Assembly: GCA_025929745.1 (NCBI GenBank)
Contig: JAICPQ010000142.1
Coordinates: 1-7,127, forward strand
Direction: 5' to 3'
DNA: 7,127 bases
Source: Burkholderiales bacterium
Lineage (GTDB): Bacteria > Pseudomonadota > Gammaproteobacteria > Burkholderiales > SG8-39
Positions within the stretch are counted from its first letter, which is position 1, and each line of letters begins with the position of its first letter. A model generated the notes under the pieces. The model saw only the letters and a list, made by a program, of their open reading frames with translations. It searched no databases and was not told the DNA's origin. Of this stretch, positions 1 to 6,366 are shown one piece after another. A program made the translations under genes and the position numbers.

Positions 1-247
1 GCCGCTCGAGGACGGATTCCTTTCATCGAAGTCCCATTCGGCGAACGGCACTCTGTTTCCAAACGACGGCGGTACCGGCTTGCGCACCGTCAAGATCGGC
101 GAGAGCGAAGGCGCGGTCGCGCAATGGTTCAAGAACAACGCTTGTACCGCGGCGATCGTGCGGCCCGACCACTATGTATACGGCGTGGCCCGCGATGAGG
201 CGGGGCTTGAGCGCATGCTCAAGGACGTGGCGAAACAACTGCGATGA
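1..247 (+). CDS. FAD-dependent aromatic hydroxylase (MhpA-like), C-terminal fragment
   Basis: This is the last 81 codons of a gene that begins before the window; the frame runs from base 2 to a TGA at 245-247. The visible part matches the C-terminal thioredoxin-like region of flavin monooxygenases related to 3-(3-hydroxyphenyl)propionate hydroxylase. It has a GFL...GTLFPN segment near its start and then the characteristic IVRPDHYVYGVA strand, followed by a final helix. The FAD-binding domains lie outside, so the substrate cannot be judged. Enzymes of this group use NAD(P)H and O2 to hydroxylate phenolic rings in the cytoplasm. The next gene, on the other strand, is a distant relative with an equivalent LIRPDQIVAWRG segment, and the two 3' ends overlap by 29 bp. 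Family assignment is fairly secure from the C-terminal signature; the MhpA-like function is tentative. Confidence 0.75.
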   Translation, partial: PLEDGFLSSKSHSANGTLFPNDGGTGLRTVKIGESEGAVAQWFKNNACTAAIVRPDHYVYGVARDEAGLERMLKDVAKQLR

Positions 248-1853
248 TTTTCCTAGCCTCAGTCGCGTCGCTGCCTCTCCAAGCGACGATCTGATCGGGC
301 CGGATAAGAGCTAGCGGCGCTTCGTAGAGCTCGAGCAGTTTCGAATCCGTGTGACGCACCACCTTCAGATCGATCTTCGCTTGCGTGAAGGCGCCCGTAT
401 CGGGCGGCTGCGGCCCAAGGGCGAGAAGGGTCCACTCGAAATTGAAAGTGTCGAAGAGCGAGCGTCCATCGGGCAGCCACGCATGCGGGGCGCGGCCGCC
501 GGGACACGCCGTGGGGACGTAGCGGTTCGGTTCATCCGGCGGCGGCACGCTGCCGTCGGGCACGATCACCGGTGAGCCGTCGTAGCGGGTGCCGAAGGTG
601 ACGCCGGGGATGTTGAATTCCAGGCGCGCGTGGGCGTTCAGGTGCGCGGACGCGGCGGCGCGCGCCGCATCGCCGCGCGGGCCCGGCTCTTCGAGCTCGG
701 GCCCGGCCGGATAGAGGCCGACCGAGTCGGCGAACCGCCGCGCGTAGCCGGTGTTCCGCTCGGCGGCGGGCTTGCGCTCCGGCTCGTAGCTCGAGAGAAG
801 CTGCTCGCCCGCCGCGCCGCGCAGCACGTGCGCGATCTTCCAGCCAAGGTTCACGGCGTCCTCGACCGCGGTGTTGTAGCCGAGGCCGCCCGTGGGAGTG
901 AAGAGATGCGCCGCGTCGCCGGCGATGAAGATGCGCCCTTGCTGCAGTCGCTGTGCGACGAGCGAGTGTCCCGCGGTCCACGTGCACGCGGACAGCACTT
1001 CGATCGGGATCTCTCGTCCGAACGCCTGGGCGAAGAGGCGCCGCGCATCGCCCTCGGTCCAGGCGTCGGCATCCTCGCCGGGATGGAGCGCGGCGTGAAA
1101 CACGAATTCCGCTCCGCCGTCGACCGGCATCATGAAGCCGCGCCGCTCGTGGTTCACGACGACGTGCATCCAACCCAACCGATGCGGCATGGCGGCGCGC
1201 AACGCCGGCGCAAGCATGTAAACGGCGAACATCTTGCCGCCCATGAAGTAGCGCTGAACGCCCGTCATGCCGCCCCATTCGATGCCCAGGCGCCGGCGCA
1301 CCATGCTGCGCGCGCCGTCGGCGCCGACGAGGTAACGCGCGCGCACCTGGACCGGTGCGCCGTTTTCCACCGGCCGCACCGAAGCGTCCACGTGGGTGCT
1401 CTCACCCTGAAAATCCTCGAGAACCCACCCGTAGCGCACGTCGTTCGTCGGCCAGCGCTCGGCGCGGCGCTTGAGCGCCTGTTCGACGTATTTCTGCGAG
1501 ACGCGGTGCGGAAGCTCGGCGGCGCTCCACGAGCCGCTCATCTCTTTCACTTTGCGCACCGCCTCGGCCGCCGTGGGGAGCTCGAGGCGCGCGAGCTCGT
1601 AGCCCGAGAAGCGCGTGAAGTAGACGATGTCGGTCGGGTGATCGGGCGGCAGGCCGAGCGCGCGAATCTCGTCGGCGAAGCCAAGGCGCCGGTAATGCTC
1701 CATGGTGCGCGCCTGCGTCGCGTTCGCCTGCGGATTGAACGCGGTACCGGGCTTCGAATCGACGAGCAGGCAGCGGATGCCGCGCGGGCCCAGCTCGTTC
1801 GCGAGCATCAGGCCGCACGGGCCGCCGCCGACAATGAGTACGTCCGTTTCCAC
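219..1853 (-). CDS. FAD-dependent monooxygenase (aromatic hydroxylase family)
   Basis: This 544-residue protein is a full-length class A flavoprotein monooxygenase, a family that hydroxylates phenolic substrates with NAD(P)H and O2 in the cytoplasm. Three family motifs are visible: the N-terminal dinucleotide fold VGGGPCGLMLANEL (residues 8-21), the DG motif GADGARS (177-183), and the GD motif AGDAAHLFTPTGGLGYN (311-327) that contacts FAD ribityl/phosphate. A C-terminal thioredoxin-like domain follows (about 440-544), with PGGRAPHAWL (451-460) and LIRPDQIVAWRG (516-527). The start is a GTG at 1851-1853 with no clear Shine-Dalgarno. It is chosen because the Rossmann strand begins four residues later, as is usual in the family. 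The gene diverges from the extradiol dioxygenase by 23 bp, which suggests the two act on the same compound, the hydroxylase perhaps making its diol. The substrate is unknown. Confidence 0.93.
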   Translation of the reverse strand: METDVLIVGGGPCGLMLANELGPRGIRCLLVDSKPGTAFNPQANATQARTMEHYRRLGFADEIRALGLPPDHPTDIVYFTRFSGYELARLELPTAAEAVRKVKEMSGSWSAAELPHRVSQKYVEQALKRRAERWPTNDVRYGWVLEDFQGESTHVDASVRPVENGAPVQVRARYLVGADGARSMVRRRLGIEWGGMTGVQRYFMGGKMFAVYMLAPALRAAMPHRLGWMHVVVNHERRGFMMPVDGGAEFVFHAALHPGEDADAWTEGDARRLFAQAFGREIPIEVLSACTWTAGHSLVAQRLQQGRIFIAGDAAHLFTPTGGLGYNTAVEDAVNLGWKIAHVLRGAAGEQLLSSYEPERKPAAERNTGYARRFADSVGLYPAGPELEEPGPRGDAARAAASAHLNAHARLEFNIPGVTFGTRYDGSPVIVPDGSVPPPDEPNRYVPTACPGGRAPHAWLPDGRSLFDTFNFEWTLLALGPQPPDTGAFTQAKIDLKVVRHTDSKLLELYEAPLALIRPDQIVAWRGSDATEARKIIAVVSPRP

Positions 1854-1876
1854 GTAAGCGCGATTATGATCAAGCG
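1854..1876. promoter_or_regulatory. 23-bp divergent intergenic region
   Basis: This is the only sequence between the divergent starts of the FAD monooxygenase (GTG, minus strand) and the extradiol dioxygenase (ATG, plus strand). It is AT-richer than its surroundings and contains the palindrome TGATCA at 1868-1873. No Shine-Dalgarno is evident for either gene. It is too short for two full promoters, so promoters must extend into the opposing coding sequences, or one or both transcripts must be leaderless. A regulator site here is possible but cannot be shown. Confidence 0.3.
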
Positions 1877-2710
1877 ATGAGACTGCGCTCAGTCGAGCTC
1901 GAAATTCCGGACGTCGCCCCTGCGGCCGAATTCCTCGAGCGACTATGGGGTCTCGTGCCGGCCGGAAGCGCCGGCGCGACGCGCTTTTTCCGCGGCGCAG
2001 GCGACCATCCGTACATCCTTTCCCTTACCAAGGCAGCGGCACCGGCGGTCGCCGCAGTCACGTTCGCGGGCTCTTTGGAGGAACTCGCAAAGGTCGGCAG
2101 ACCGGATCGATCCTTCGACGTTCCGGGCGGCGGCCAGGGCTTCGAAGTGCGCGGACCCGAGGGGCAGGTCTATCGCTTCATCACGGACAGCGCCGTGGAA
2201 AGGCTGAACGATAAGGCGAAGCCGATTCAGCTTACGCACGCCGTGATCAACTCGACCGACGTGGAAGCCTCCGAGCGCTACGCAGTCGAGAAACTGGGTT
2301 TCAAGGTTTCCGACCGCACTGCGCACATGCGCTTCATCCGCTGCAACCGCAAGCACCACGCGCTCGCGTACGCGAAGTCGGAGTTCGCCTCCCTCAACCA
2401 CATCGCCTTCGAGATGCACGACATGGACGCGGTGATGCGCGGCATCGGCCGGCTGCGCGACGCGGGCCACGAGCCGGTGTGGGGACCGGGGCGCCACGGC
2501 CCGGGGAACAACGTGTTCGGCTATTTCATCGCGCCCTACGGGGGCATCGTCGAATACACCGCCGAGGTGTCGGAGGTGGATGAGAACTACAAGGTCGGCA
2601 CGCCCGAGGACTGGAAGTGGTCGCCCGGGCGCATCGACCACTGGGGCATCTCGAAGAAGGACACCGTGAAGACCACGGCGGCCGAGAAGGTGCTGCGCTT
2701 CAGGGCTTGA
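1877..2710 (+). CDS. Type I extradiol ring-cleavage dioxygenase (VOC superfamily)
   Basis: This 277-residue two-domain vicinal-oxygen-chelate protein most likely cleaves a catechol-type ring next to the diol (meta cleavage) using Fe(II) and O2. The N-terminal domain (about 1-105) has no metal site, as is usual. The C-terminal domain (about 117-245) has the metal triad H121 (LTHAVI), H175 (LNHIAFEM) and E226 (GGIVEYTAE). It also has the catalytic-pocket residues H161 (FIRCNRKHHALAYA), H207 (GPGRHGPGN) and Y216. Their spacing closely follows that of biphenyl-2,3-diol dioxygenase BphC (H146, H195, H210, H241, Y250, E260, recalled from family knowledge). The residue set argues for an active enzyme rather than a glyoxalase or resistance protein. 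The ATG at 1877 puts the first VOC strand (RSVELEIPDV) at the N-terminus; no good Shine-Dalgarno precedes it. The 3' end overlaps the convergent receptor gene by 11 bp. The substrate is unknown. Confidence 0.9.
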   Translation: MRLRSVELEIPDVAPAAEFLERLWGLVPAGSAGATRFFRGAGDHPYILSLTKAAAPAVAAVTFAGSLEELAKVGRPDRSFDVPGGGQGFEVRGPEGQVYRFITDSAVERLNDKAKPIQLTHAVINSTDVEASERYAVEKLGFKVSDRTAHMRFIRCNRKHHALAYAKSEFASLNHIAFEMHDMDAVMRGIGRLRDAGHEPVWGPGRHGPGNNVFGYFIAPYGGIVEYTAEVSEVDENYKVGTPEDWKWSPGRIDHWGISKKDTVKTTAAEKVLRFRA

Positions 2711-3653
2711 TGCCGAGCTCCGGAATCAGCTTCGCATAACGCGCGTGCTCGCCGCGCACGTAGGCGGCGAACTGCTCGGGCGTCATCGGCTCGGCCACGT
2801 CCACGGCGAGCGTCTTGAAGCGATCGCGCACCGGCGGGTGCTGCATCGCTTTTTGTATTTCCGAATTGATACGGGCAACGACATCCCGGGGCGTATTCGC
2901 CGCAGCGTAAAAGCCGAAATGCGGCCCGCCGTCGACGCCCTTGATGCCGTTCTCGTCTAAGGTCGGGATGTCCGGGAAATCCGGATGGCGGCTCGGCCCC
3001 GCGATCGCGATCATGCGCACCTTGCCGGCCTTCGCCGGGGCAAGGCCCACGCCGGGATCGAACACCACGTCGATCTGGCCGCCGATCAGGTCCTGGAGCG
3101 CAGGCCCGGCGCCTTTGTAGGGCACGTGGTTCAGCTTCACCTTGGCCTCGCGGTTGAAGACTTCGGTGGCGATATGCGGCGAGGTGCCGTTACCGGGCGT
3201 GCCGTAATTGAGCTTGCCGGGATTCGCGCGCGCATAGGACAGGAACTCGGCGAAGTTCTTGAACGGCCGGTCCGGATGCGAAATGACGTAAAGCGAGACG
3301 CGCCCGGTCGCCGCCACCGGCGTGAGCAGCTTGAGCGGATCGAGATCCGGCCGATTCACAATATGCGGCGCGATCATCATGCTCGAGCCTGGCGCGTAAA
3401 GCAGCGTGTGACCGTCGGCATCGGAACGCCCTACCGCGTCGAAGCCGATGTAGCCGTCGCCGCCGGCGCGGTTCTCGACGAGGAACGACTGCCCAAGCGC
3501 GTCGGTGAGTCGCGCGCCGAGCACGCGCGCGGTCACGTCGGCGACGCCGCCCGCGGCCACGTTGACGATGACCCGGACCGGCTTATTCGGCCATTGCTGC
3601 GCGTGGCACACATTCGTCACCACCAAAGCAAGCGCCAGGATGACTTTGCTCAT
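2700..3653 (-). CDS. Tripartite tricarboxylate transporter substrate-binding protein (Bug family), third in operon
   Basis: This 317-residue periplasmic receptor of the Bug/TctC family is last in the four-gene minus-strand operon. A Sec signal peptide (about 1-18, hydrophobic core VILALALVV, cleavage after CHA) precedes QQWPNKPVRVIV, the typical first strand. Family landmarks follow: AAGGVADVTAR (33-43, ligand-binding loop), VENRAGG (59-65), the GTPGNGTSPH loop (151-160), VPYKGAGPALQDLIGGQID (177-195) and FPDIPTL (226-232). Such proteins bind carboxylated solutes, including aromatic and dicarboxylic acids, and many are orphans without adjacent TctA/TctB; none is visible here. The ATG at 3651-3653 is supported by GGGGAG seven bases upstream. 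The upstream Bug gene ends 12 bp before this start. The ligand cannot be read from the sequence; context suggests the acid degraded by the neighbouring enzymes. Confidence 0.94.
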   Translation of the reverse strand: MSKVILALALVVTNVCHAQQWPNKPVRVIVNVAAGGVADVTARVLGARLTDALGQSFLVENRAGGDGYIGFDAVGRSDADGHTLLYAPGSSMMIAPHIVNRPDLDPLKLLTPVAATGRVSLYVISHPDRPFKNFAEFLSYARANPGKLNYGTPGNGTSPHIATEVFNREAKVKLNHVPYKGAGPALQDLIGGQIDVVFDPGVGLAPAKAGKVRMIAIAGPSRHPDFPDIPTLDENGIKGVDGGPHFGFYAAANTPRDVVARINSEIQKAMQHPPVRDRFKTLAVDVAEPMTPEQFAAYVRGEHARYAKLIPELGIKP

Positions 3654-3660
3654 ACGCTCT

Positions 3661-3666
3661 CTCCCC
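3661..3666 (-). promoter_or_regulatory. Ribosome binding site for the Bug gene starting at 3653
   Basis: Read on the minus strand this is GGGGAG, seven bases before the ATG at 3653. Its first base is also the last base of the preceding gene's TAG stop. A ribosome finishing the upstream receptor therefore ends on the signal for the next gene, which fits a single transcript with coupled translation. It also fixes the start of the downstream gene. Confidence 0.7.
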
Positions 3667-4613
3667 TACTGCGGCTTGATGCCCGCTTCCTTGATGACTT
3701 TGTCCCAGGTCTGCACTTCGGCGCGCACGAATGCCGCGAACTCCTCGGGACTCTCGCCGCCAAGCAGCGTGCCGAGGTTGGCGGCGTCGTCGCGAATTTC
3801 CTTGAGCTGGAGCACATGTGCGGTCTCCTTCTGCAGCCGCTCCACGATCGGACGCGGCGTTCCGGCGGGCACGAAAAGGCCGTTCCAGCCGAGGCCGACG
3901 ATCGGATAGCCCGCCTCGGCCATCGCCGGCACGTCGGGCAGCGTCGGCATGCGCGCCTTGTCGGCGACCGCGAGCGCGCGCAGCTTCCCGGAGCGGATGA
4001 GGTCGCGGATGACGATCGGCGCGAGAAAGCCGCTCGCGACGTGCCCGCCCATCAGGTCCGGAACCTCGCCGCCGATGGCCTTGTACGGCACCTCGCGCAC
4101 CTGGATGCCTGCGAGCAGCTTCAACTGCTCGCCGATCATCTGCGTGATCGCGCCGCTCCCGCCCGAGGCATAGGTGAGCTCGTTCGGCTTCGAGCGCGCC
4201 AGCGCGACAAATTCCTGCAGCGTCTTCGCCGGCACCGCCGGGTTCACCACCATGACGAGTGGCGTGATGTAGAGGCGCGTCACCGGAACGAGCTTGTCGT
4301 TCAGCACGCAGCACGGATCGGGTGCGAGCGCATCGTTGATGGCGTTGTTCACCACCGCCTGGAACACCGTGTAGCCATCGGGTGCCGCGCGCGCCGCTTC
4401 GCGTGCGCCGATCATGCTGTTTGCGCCGGGCCGGTTTTCAACCACGATGGTTTGGCCGAGCGCTTCGCCAAGCTTTGGCGCGACGCGCCGCGCCTGCACG
4501 TCGACCGCGCTGCCCGGGCCGGTCGGCACGATCCAGCGGATCGGTTTCGCAGGGTACGGCTGCGCCAGCGCCGGCGCAGCCAAAACCAAAGCGAGGAGGA
4601 GCGCGAATCTCAT
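3666..4613 (-). CDS. Tripartite tricarboxylate transporter substrate-binding protein (Bug family), second in operon
   Basis: This 315-residue Bug/TctC-type periplasmic receptor has a Sec signal peptide (about 1-17, FALLLALVLAAPALA) cleaved before QPYPAKPIRWIVP. Landmarks are the loop PTGPGSAVDVQAR (30-42), VENRPGANSMIGA (58-70), YASGGSGA (148-155), VPYKAIGGEVPDLMGG (175-190) and LPDVPAMAEAGYP (225-237). The ligand loop is of the GPGSAVD type rather than the GGxxD type of its two neighbours, so it may bind a different solute. Residues 97-108 (APDPCCVLNDKL) carry two adjacent cysteines where relatives usually have a short FDPxKDL-like segment. The start overlaps the stop of the alpha/beta hydrolase in an ATGA, so translation is probably coupled; only a weak purine-rich GAG lies nearby. 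No TctA/TctB partner is present. Confidence 0.94.
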   Translation of the reverse strand: MRFALLLALVLAAPALAQPYPAKPIRWIVPTGPGSAVDVQARRVAPKLGEALGQTIVVENRPGANSMIGAREAARAAPDGYTVFQAVVNNAINDALAPDPCCVLNDKLVPVTRLYITPLVMVVNPAVPAKTLQEFVALARSKPNELTYASGGSGAITQMIGEQLKLLAGIQVREVPYKAIGGEVPDLMGGHVASGFLAPIVIRDLIRSGKLRALAVADKARMPTLPDVPAMAEAGYPIVGLGWNGLFVPAGTPRPIVERLQKETAHVLQLKEIRDDAANLGTLLGGESPEEFAAFVRAEVQTWDKVIKEAGIKPQ

Positions 4614-5371
4614 CTCAAGAAATCCATAAGCACGCGATTGAAACCTTCCGGGTTTTGAATGTTGGCGATGTGCGCGGCGTTCGGAACCGATACGTGCCGC
4701 GCCCCTTTGACCTTGGCTGCGAGACCTTCCATGAGCGCCGGCGGTCCGCCGAGCCTGTCTTCGGCGCCGCTCACATAGAGGGTCGGCGCTTTGATGCTTC
4801 CGAGCTCGGCCTCGACATCGAGCCCGAGGAACGCCGCAGTGACGCCCATGTAGCCTTCCTGCGTGGTGCTGCGGATCATCTTGCGAATCTTCTCGAGCAC
4901 CTCGGGATGCCTGCTCTTAAAGTCTTCGGAAAACCAGCGCTGCACGGTCGGCTCCACGATCGACTCCAGACCATTCGTCGAAACGGTTTCGCGCAGCTTG
5001 TGCCACATCGCGGCGAAGTCGGGAACCATGCGCGCGCGGCAGCAGCACGGCATGAGCTTGTCGACGCGGTCTGGATGCGCAAGTGCGAACGCCTGCGCGA
5101 TCGCGCCGCCGAGGCCCAAACCGATCACGCTCGTTCTTCGGATGTTCAATTGGTCGAGGAGCGCCGCGAGGTCCGACACCAGAAGCTCGATGGTGTACGC
5201 ACCCCCGCTCGCCGGCGTGCCGCCATGGCCGCGCAGGTCGTAGCGCAGCACGTTGAAGTCGCGTTCGAGCGCGGCCACCTGCCCGTCCCACATCGAGAGG
5301 TCGTTGGCGATGCCGGTGACGAACGTCACCCAGCGCTCACCGCGCCCATCGATGCGGTAATGCGACTTCAC
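4610..5371 (-). CDS. Alpha/beta-fold hydrolase, 3-oxoadipate enol-lactonase (PcaD)-like, nucleophile Ser replaced by Gly
   Basis: This 253-residue cytoplasmic alpha/beta hydrolase fold protein has the usual length for PcaD-like enzymes. PcaD-like segments are GIANDLSMWDGQV (20-32), VLRYDLRGHG (41-50), SIVEPTVQRWFSEDF (137-151) and TTQEGYMGVTAAFLGLD (169-185). The catalytic acid position is D205 (SGAEDRLGGPP) and the His is H234 (NAAHIANIQNPEGF). The nucleophile elbow reads GLGLGG (84-89), with Gly86 where the family has Ser (GLSxGG), so classical Ser-His-Asp hydrolysis is not expected. A run of three cysteines (109-111) follows strand beta6, near the predicted pocket. The start is a GTG (5369-5371) overlapping the previous gene's stop as GTGA, and its own stop overlaps the next start as ATGA. 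It therefore sits translationally coupled between two solute receptors. It could be an inactive homologue, a binding protein, or an enzyme with altered chemistry. Confidence 0.88.
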   Translation of the reverse strand: MKSHYRIDGRGERWVTFVTGIANDLSMWDGQVAALERDFNVLRYDLRGHGGTPASGGAYTIELLVSDLAALLDQLNIRRTSVIGLGLGGAIAQAFALAHPDRVDKLMPCCCRARMVPDFAAMWHKLRETVSTNGLESIVEPTVQRWFSEDFKSRHPEVLEKIRKMIRSTTQEGYMGVTAAFLGLDVEAELGSIKAPTLYVSGAEDRLGGPPALMEGLAAKVKGARHVSVPNAAHIANIQNPEGFNRVLMDFLR

Positions 5372-6324
5372 TCGGCCTTGATGCCGGCCTGCTGCACCAC
5401 CTTTGCCCAGCGCGCGGTCTCTCTTGCCAGGACCTCGGCGAAGCGCGAAGACGGACCGCCGGCCGGCTCGAGGCCGTCGTTGGCGAGCACCTTCTTGAAA
5501 TCGTCCGAGCCGAGCATGCTGTTGATGTCGCGGTTCAGCTGCTCGATGACCTCGCGCGGCACGCCGCGCGGCGCGACGAGGCCGTGCCAGTTCGTGACCT
5601 CGTAGTCCGGATAGCCGGACTCGGCAATGGTGGGAAGCTCCGGAGCCGCCGCGATGCGCTTCTGCGTCGTCACCGCAAGGCCGCGTAGCTTTCCGGCTTT
5701 CACGTGCGGCAGCGTGGTGGGCACCGCGCCGAAGATGAGCTGCACCTGGCCGCCGAGCGTGTCCTGAAGCGCGGGGCCCGTGCCTTTGTACGGCACGTGC
5801 AGCACTTTGATCTTGGCGGAATCGAGGAAGTACGCGGTGGAAACGTGCATCACGCTGCCGTTACCCGACGAGCCGTAGGCGAGCTTCTCGGGCTGCGCGC
5901 GCGCGTAGTTCACAAACTCGGCGAGCGTCTTCGCCGGCACGGAGGGATGCACCGCCACCACGTACGGCCCGCCCGAGATCTGGATGACCGGCGCGATGTC
6001 CTTGATCGGATCGAAGGAGAGCTTGTACACGCTCGGGTTGACCGTGTAGCTCGCCGAGATAAGAAGCAGCGTGTAACCGTCGGGCGGCGCCTTCAGCGCG
6101 AGCTCGGCGCCAAGGTTGCCGCCCGCGCCCGCGCGGTTTTCGACGATAAACGACTGCCCGTAGCGCTCGGTGAGCTTTTGCGCCATCAAGCGCGCGGTGA
6201 AGTCCGAACCGCCGCCCGGCGCGAACGGCACGATGATGCGCACCGGTTTGGATGGATACTGCTGCGCAGCCGCGTACGGCGCGGCGAGCGCGATCAGGCC
6301 TGCTGCAAGCAACCTTGCGAACAT
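5368..6324 (-). CDS. Tripartite tricarboxylate transporter substrate-binding protein (Bug family), first gene of operon
   Basis: This 318-residue Bug/TctC-family periplasmic receptor is the promoter-proximal gene of the minus-strand operon. The Sec signal peptide (about 1-20, FARLLAAGLIALAAPYAAA) ends before QQYPSKPVRIIVPFAPGG. The landmarks are canonical: the APGGGSDFTAR ligand loop (35-45), VENRAGAGGNLGAELA (62-77), PPDGYTLLL (80-88), YGSSGNGS (150-157), VPYKGTGPALQDTLGGQVQ (177-195) and LPTIAESGYPDYEV (230-243). It is the most typical of the three receptors. The ATG (6322-6324) is preceded by a perfect AGGAGG five bases upstream, the strongest ribosome site in the window, so this receptor may be the most highly translated product. 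It is divergent from the amidohydrolase by 49 bp. The ligand is unknown; carboxylates are typical for the family. Confidence 0.95.
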   Translation of the reverse strand: MFARLLAAGLIALAAPYAAAQQYPSKPVRIIVPFAPGGGSDFTARLMAQKLTERYGQSFIVENRAGAGGNLGAELALKAPPDGYTLLLISASYTVNPSVYKLSFDPIKDIAPVIQISGGPYVVAVHPSVPAKTLAEFVNYARAQPEKLAYGSSGNGSVMHVSTAYFLDSAKIKVLHVPYKGTGPALQDTLGGQVQLIFGAVPTTLPHVKAGKLRGLAVTTQKRIAAAPELPTIAESGYPDYEVTNWHGLVAPRGVPREVIEQLNRDINSMLGSDDFKKVLANDGLEPAGGPSSRFAEVLARETARWAKVVQQAGIKAE

Positions 6325-6329
6325 CGTCC

Positions 6330-6335
6330 CCTCCT
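6330..6335 (-). promoter_or_regulatory. Strong ribosome binding site for the first operon gene
   Basis: Read on the minus strand this is AGGAGG followed by GGACG and the ATG at 6324, so spacing is five bases. It is a perfect match to the anti-Shine-Dalgarno core and confirms that receptor's start. No other gene start in the window has a comparable site. Confidence 0.75.
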
Positions 6336-6355
6336 CTTGCCCTCGAATTTACGAC

Positions 6356-6366
6356 AGGAGTTAGGA
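6356..6366 (+). promoter_or_regulatory. Ribosome binding site for the amidohydrolase
   Basis: Two purine-rich candidates lie here: AGGAG at 6356-6360, 13 bases from the ATG and rather far, and AGGA at 6363-6366, seven bases from it and well placed. The nearer one probably serves the start at 6374 and supports that start. Confidence 0.55.

Noticed and set aside
219..247. Rho-independent terminators at the convergent junctions
   Set aside because: No GC hairpin followed by a T run is seen at 219-247 or 2700-2710, and both stretches are coding on both strands.
630..1880. A 416-codon open frame on the plus strand opposite the FAD monooxygenase
   Set aside because: Its composition is Arg/Ala/His-rich and it has no recognisable domain, while the opposite strand encodes all flavoprotein motifs. 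I treat it as a shadow.
1866..1880. Four-codon upstream frame (MIKR) as a gene
   Set aside because: It is too short to support, with no ribosome site; it is only noted as a possible coupling element.
3600..3653. Possible lipoprotein signal in the third receptor (Cys16)
   Set aside because: The residues before the Cys (TNV) do not fit a lipobox, and CHA followed by QQ fits ordinary signal peptidase I cleavage.
2985..4658. A 557-codon open frame on the plus strand, opposite two receptor genes
   Set aside because: It is rich in Arg, His and Ala, shows no family motif, and runs antisense to two proteins with clear signal peptides and Bug motifs. It is a by-product of high-GC codon use.
4382..5605. 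A 407-codon open frame on the plus strand spanning the hydrolase
   Set aside because: It crosses three well-supported minus-strand genes and has no motif of its own. It is a shadow.
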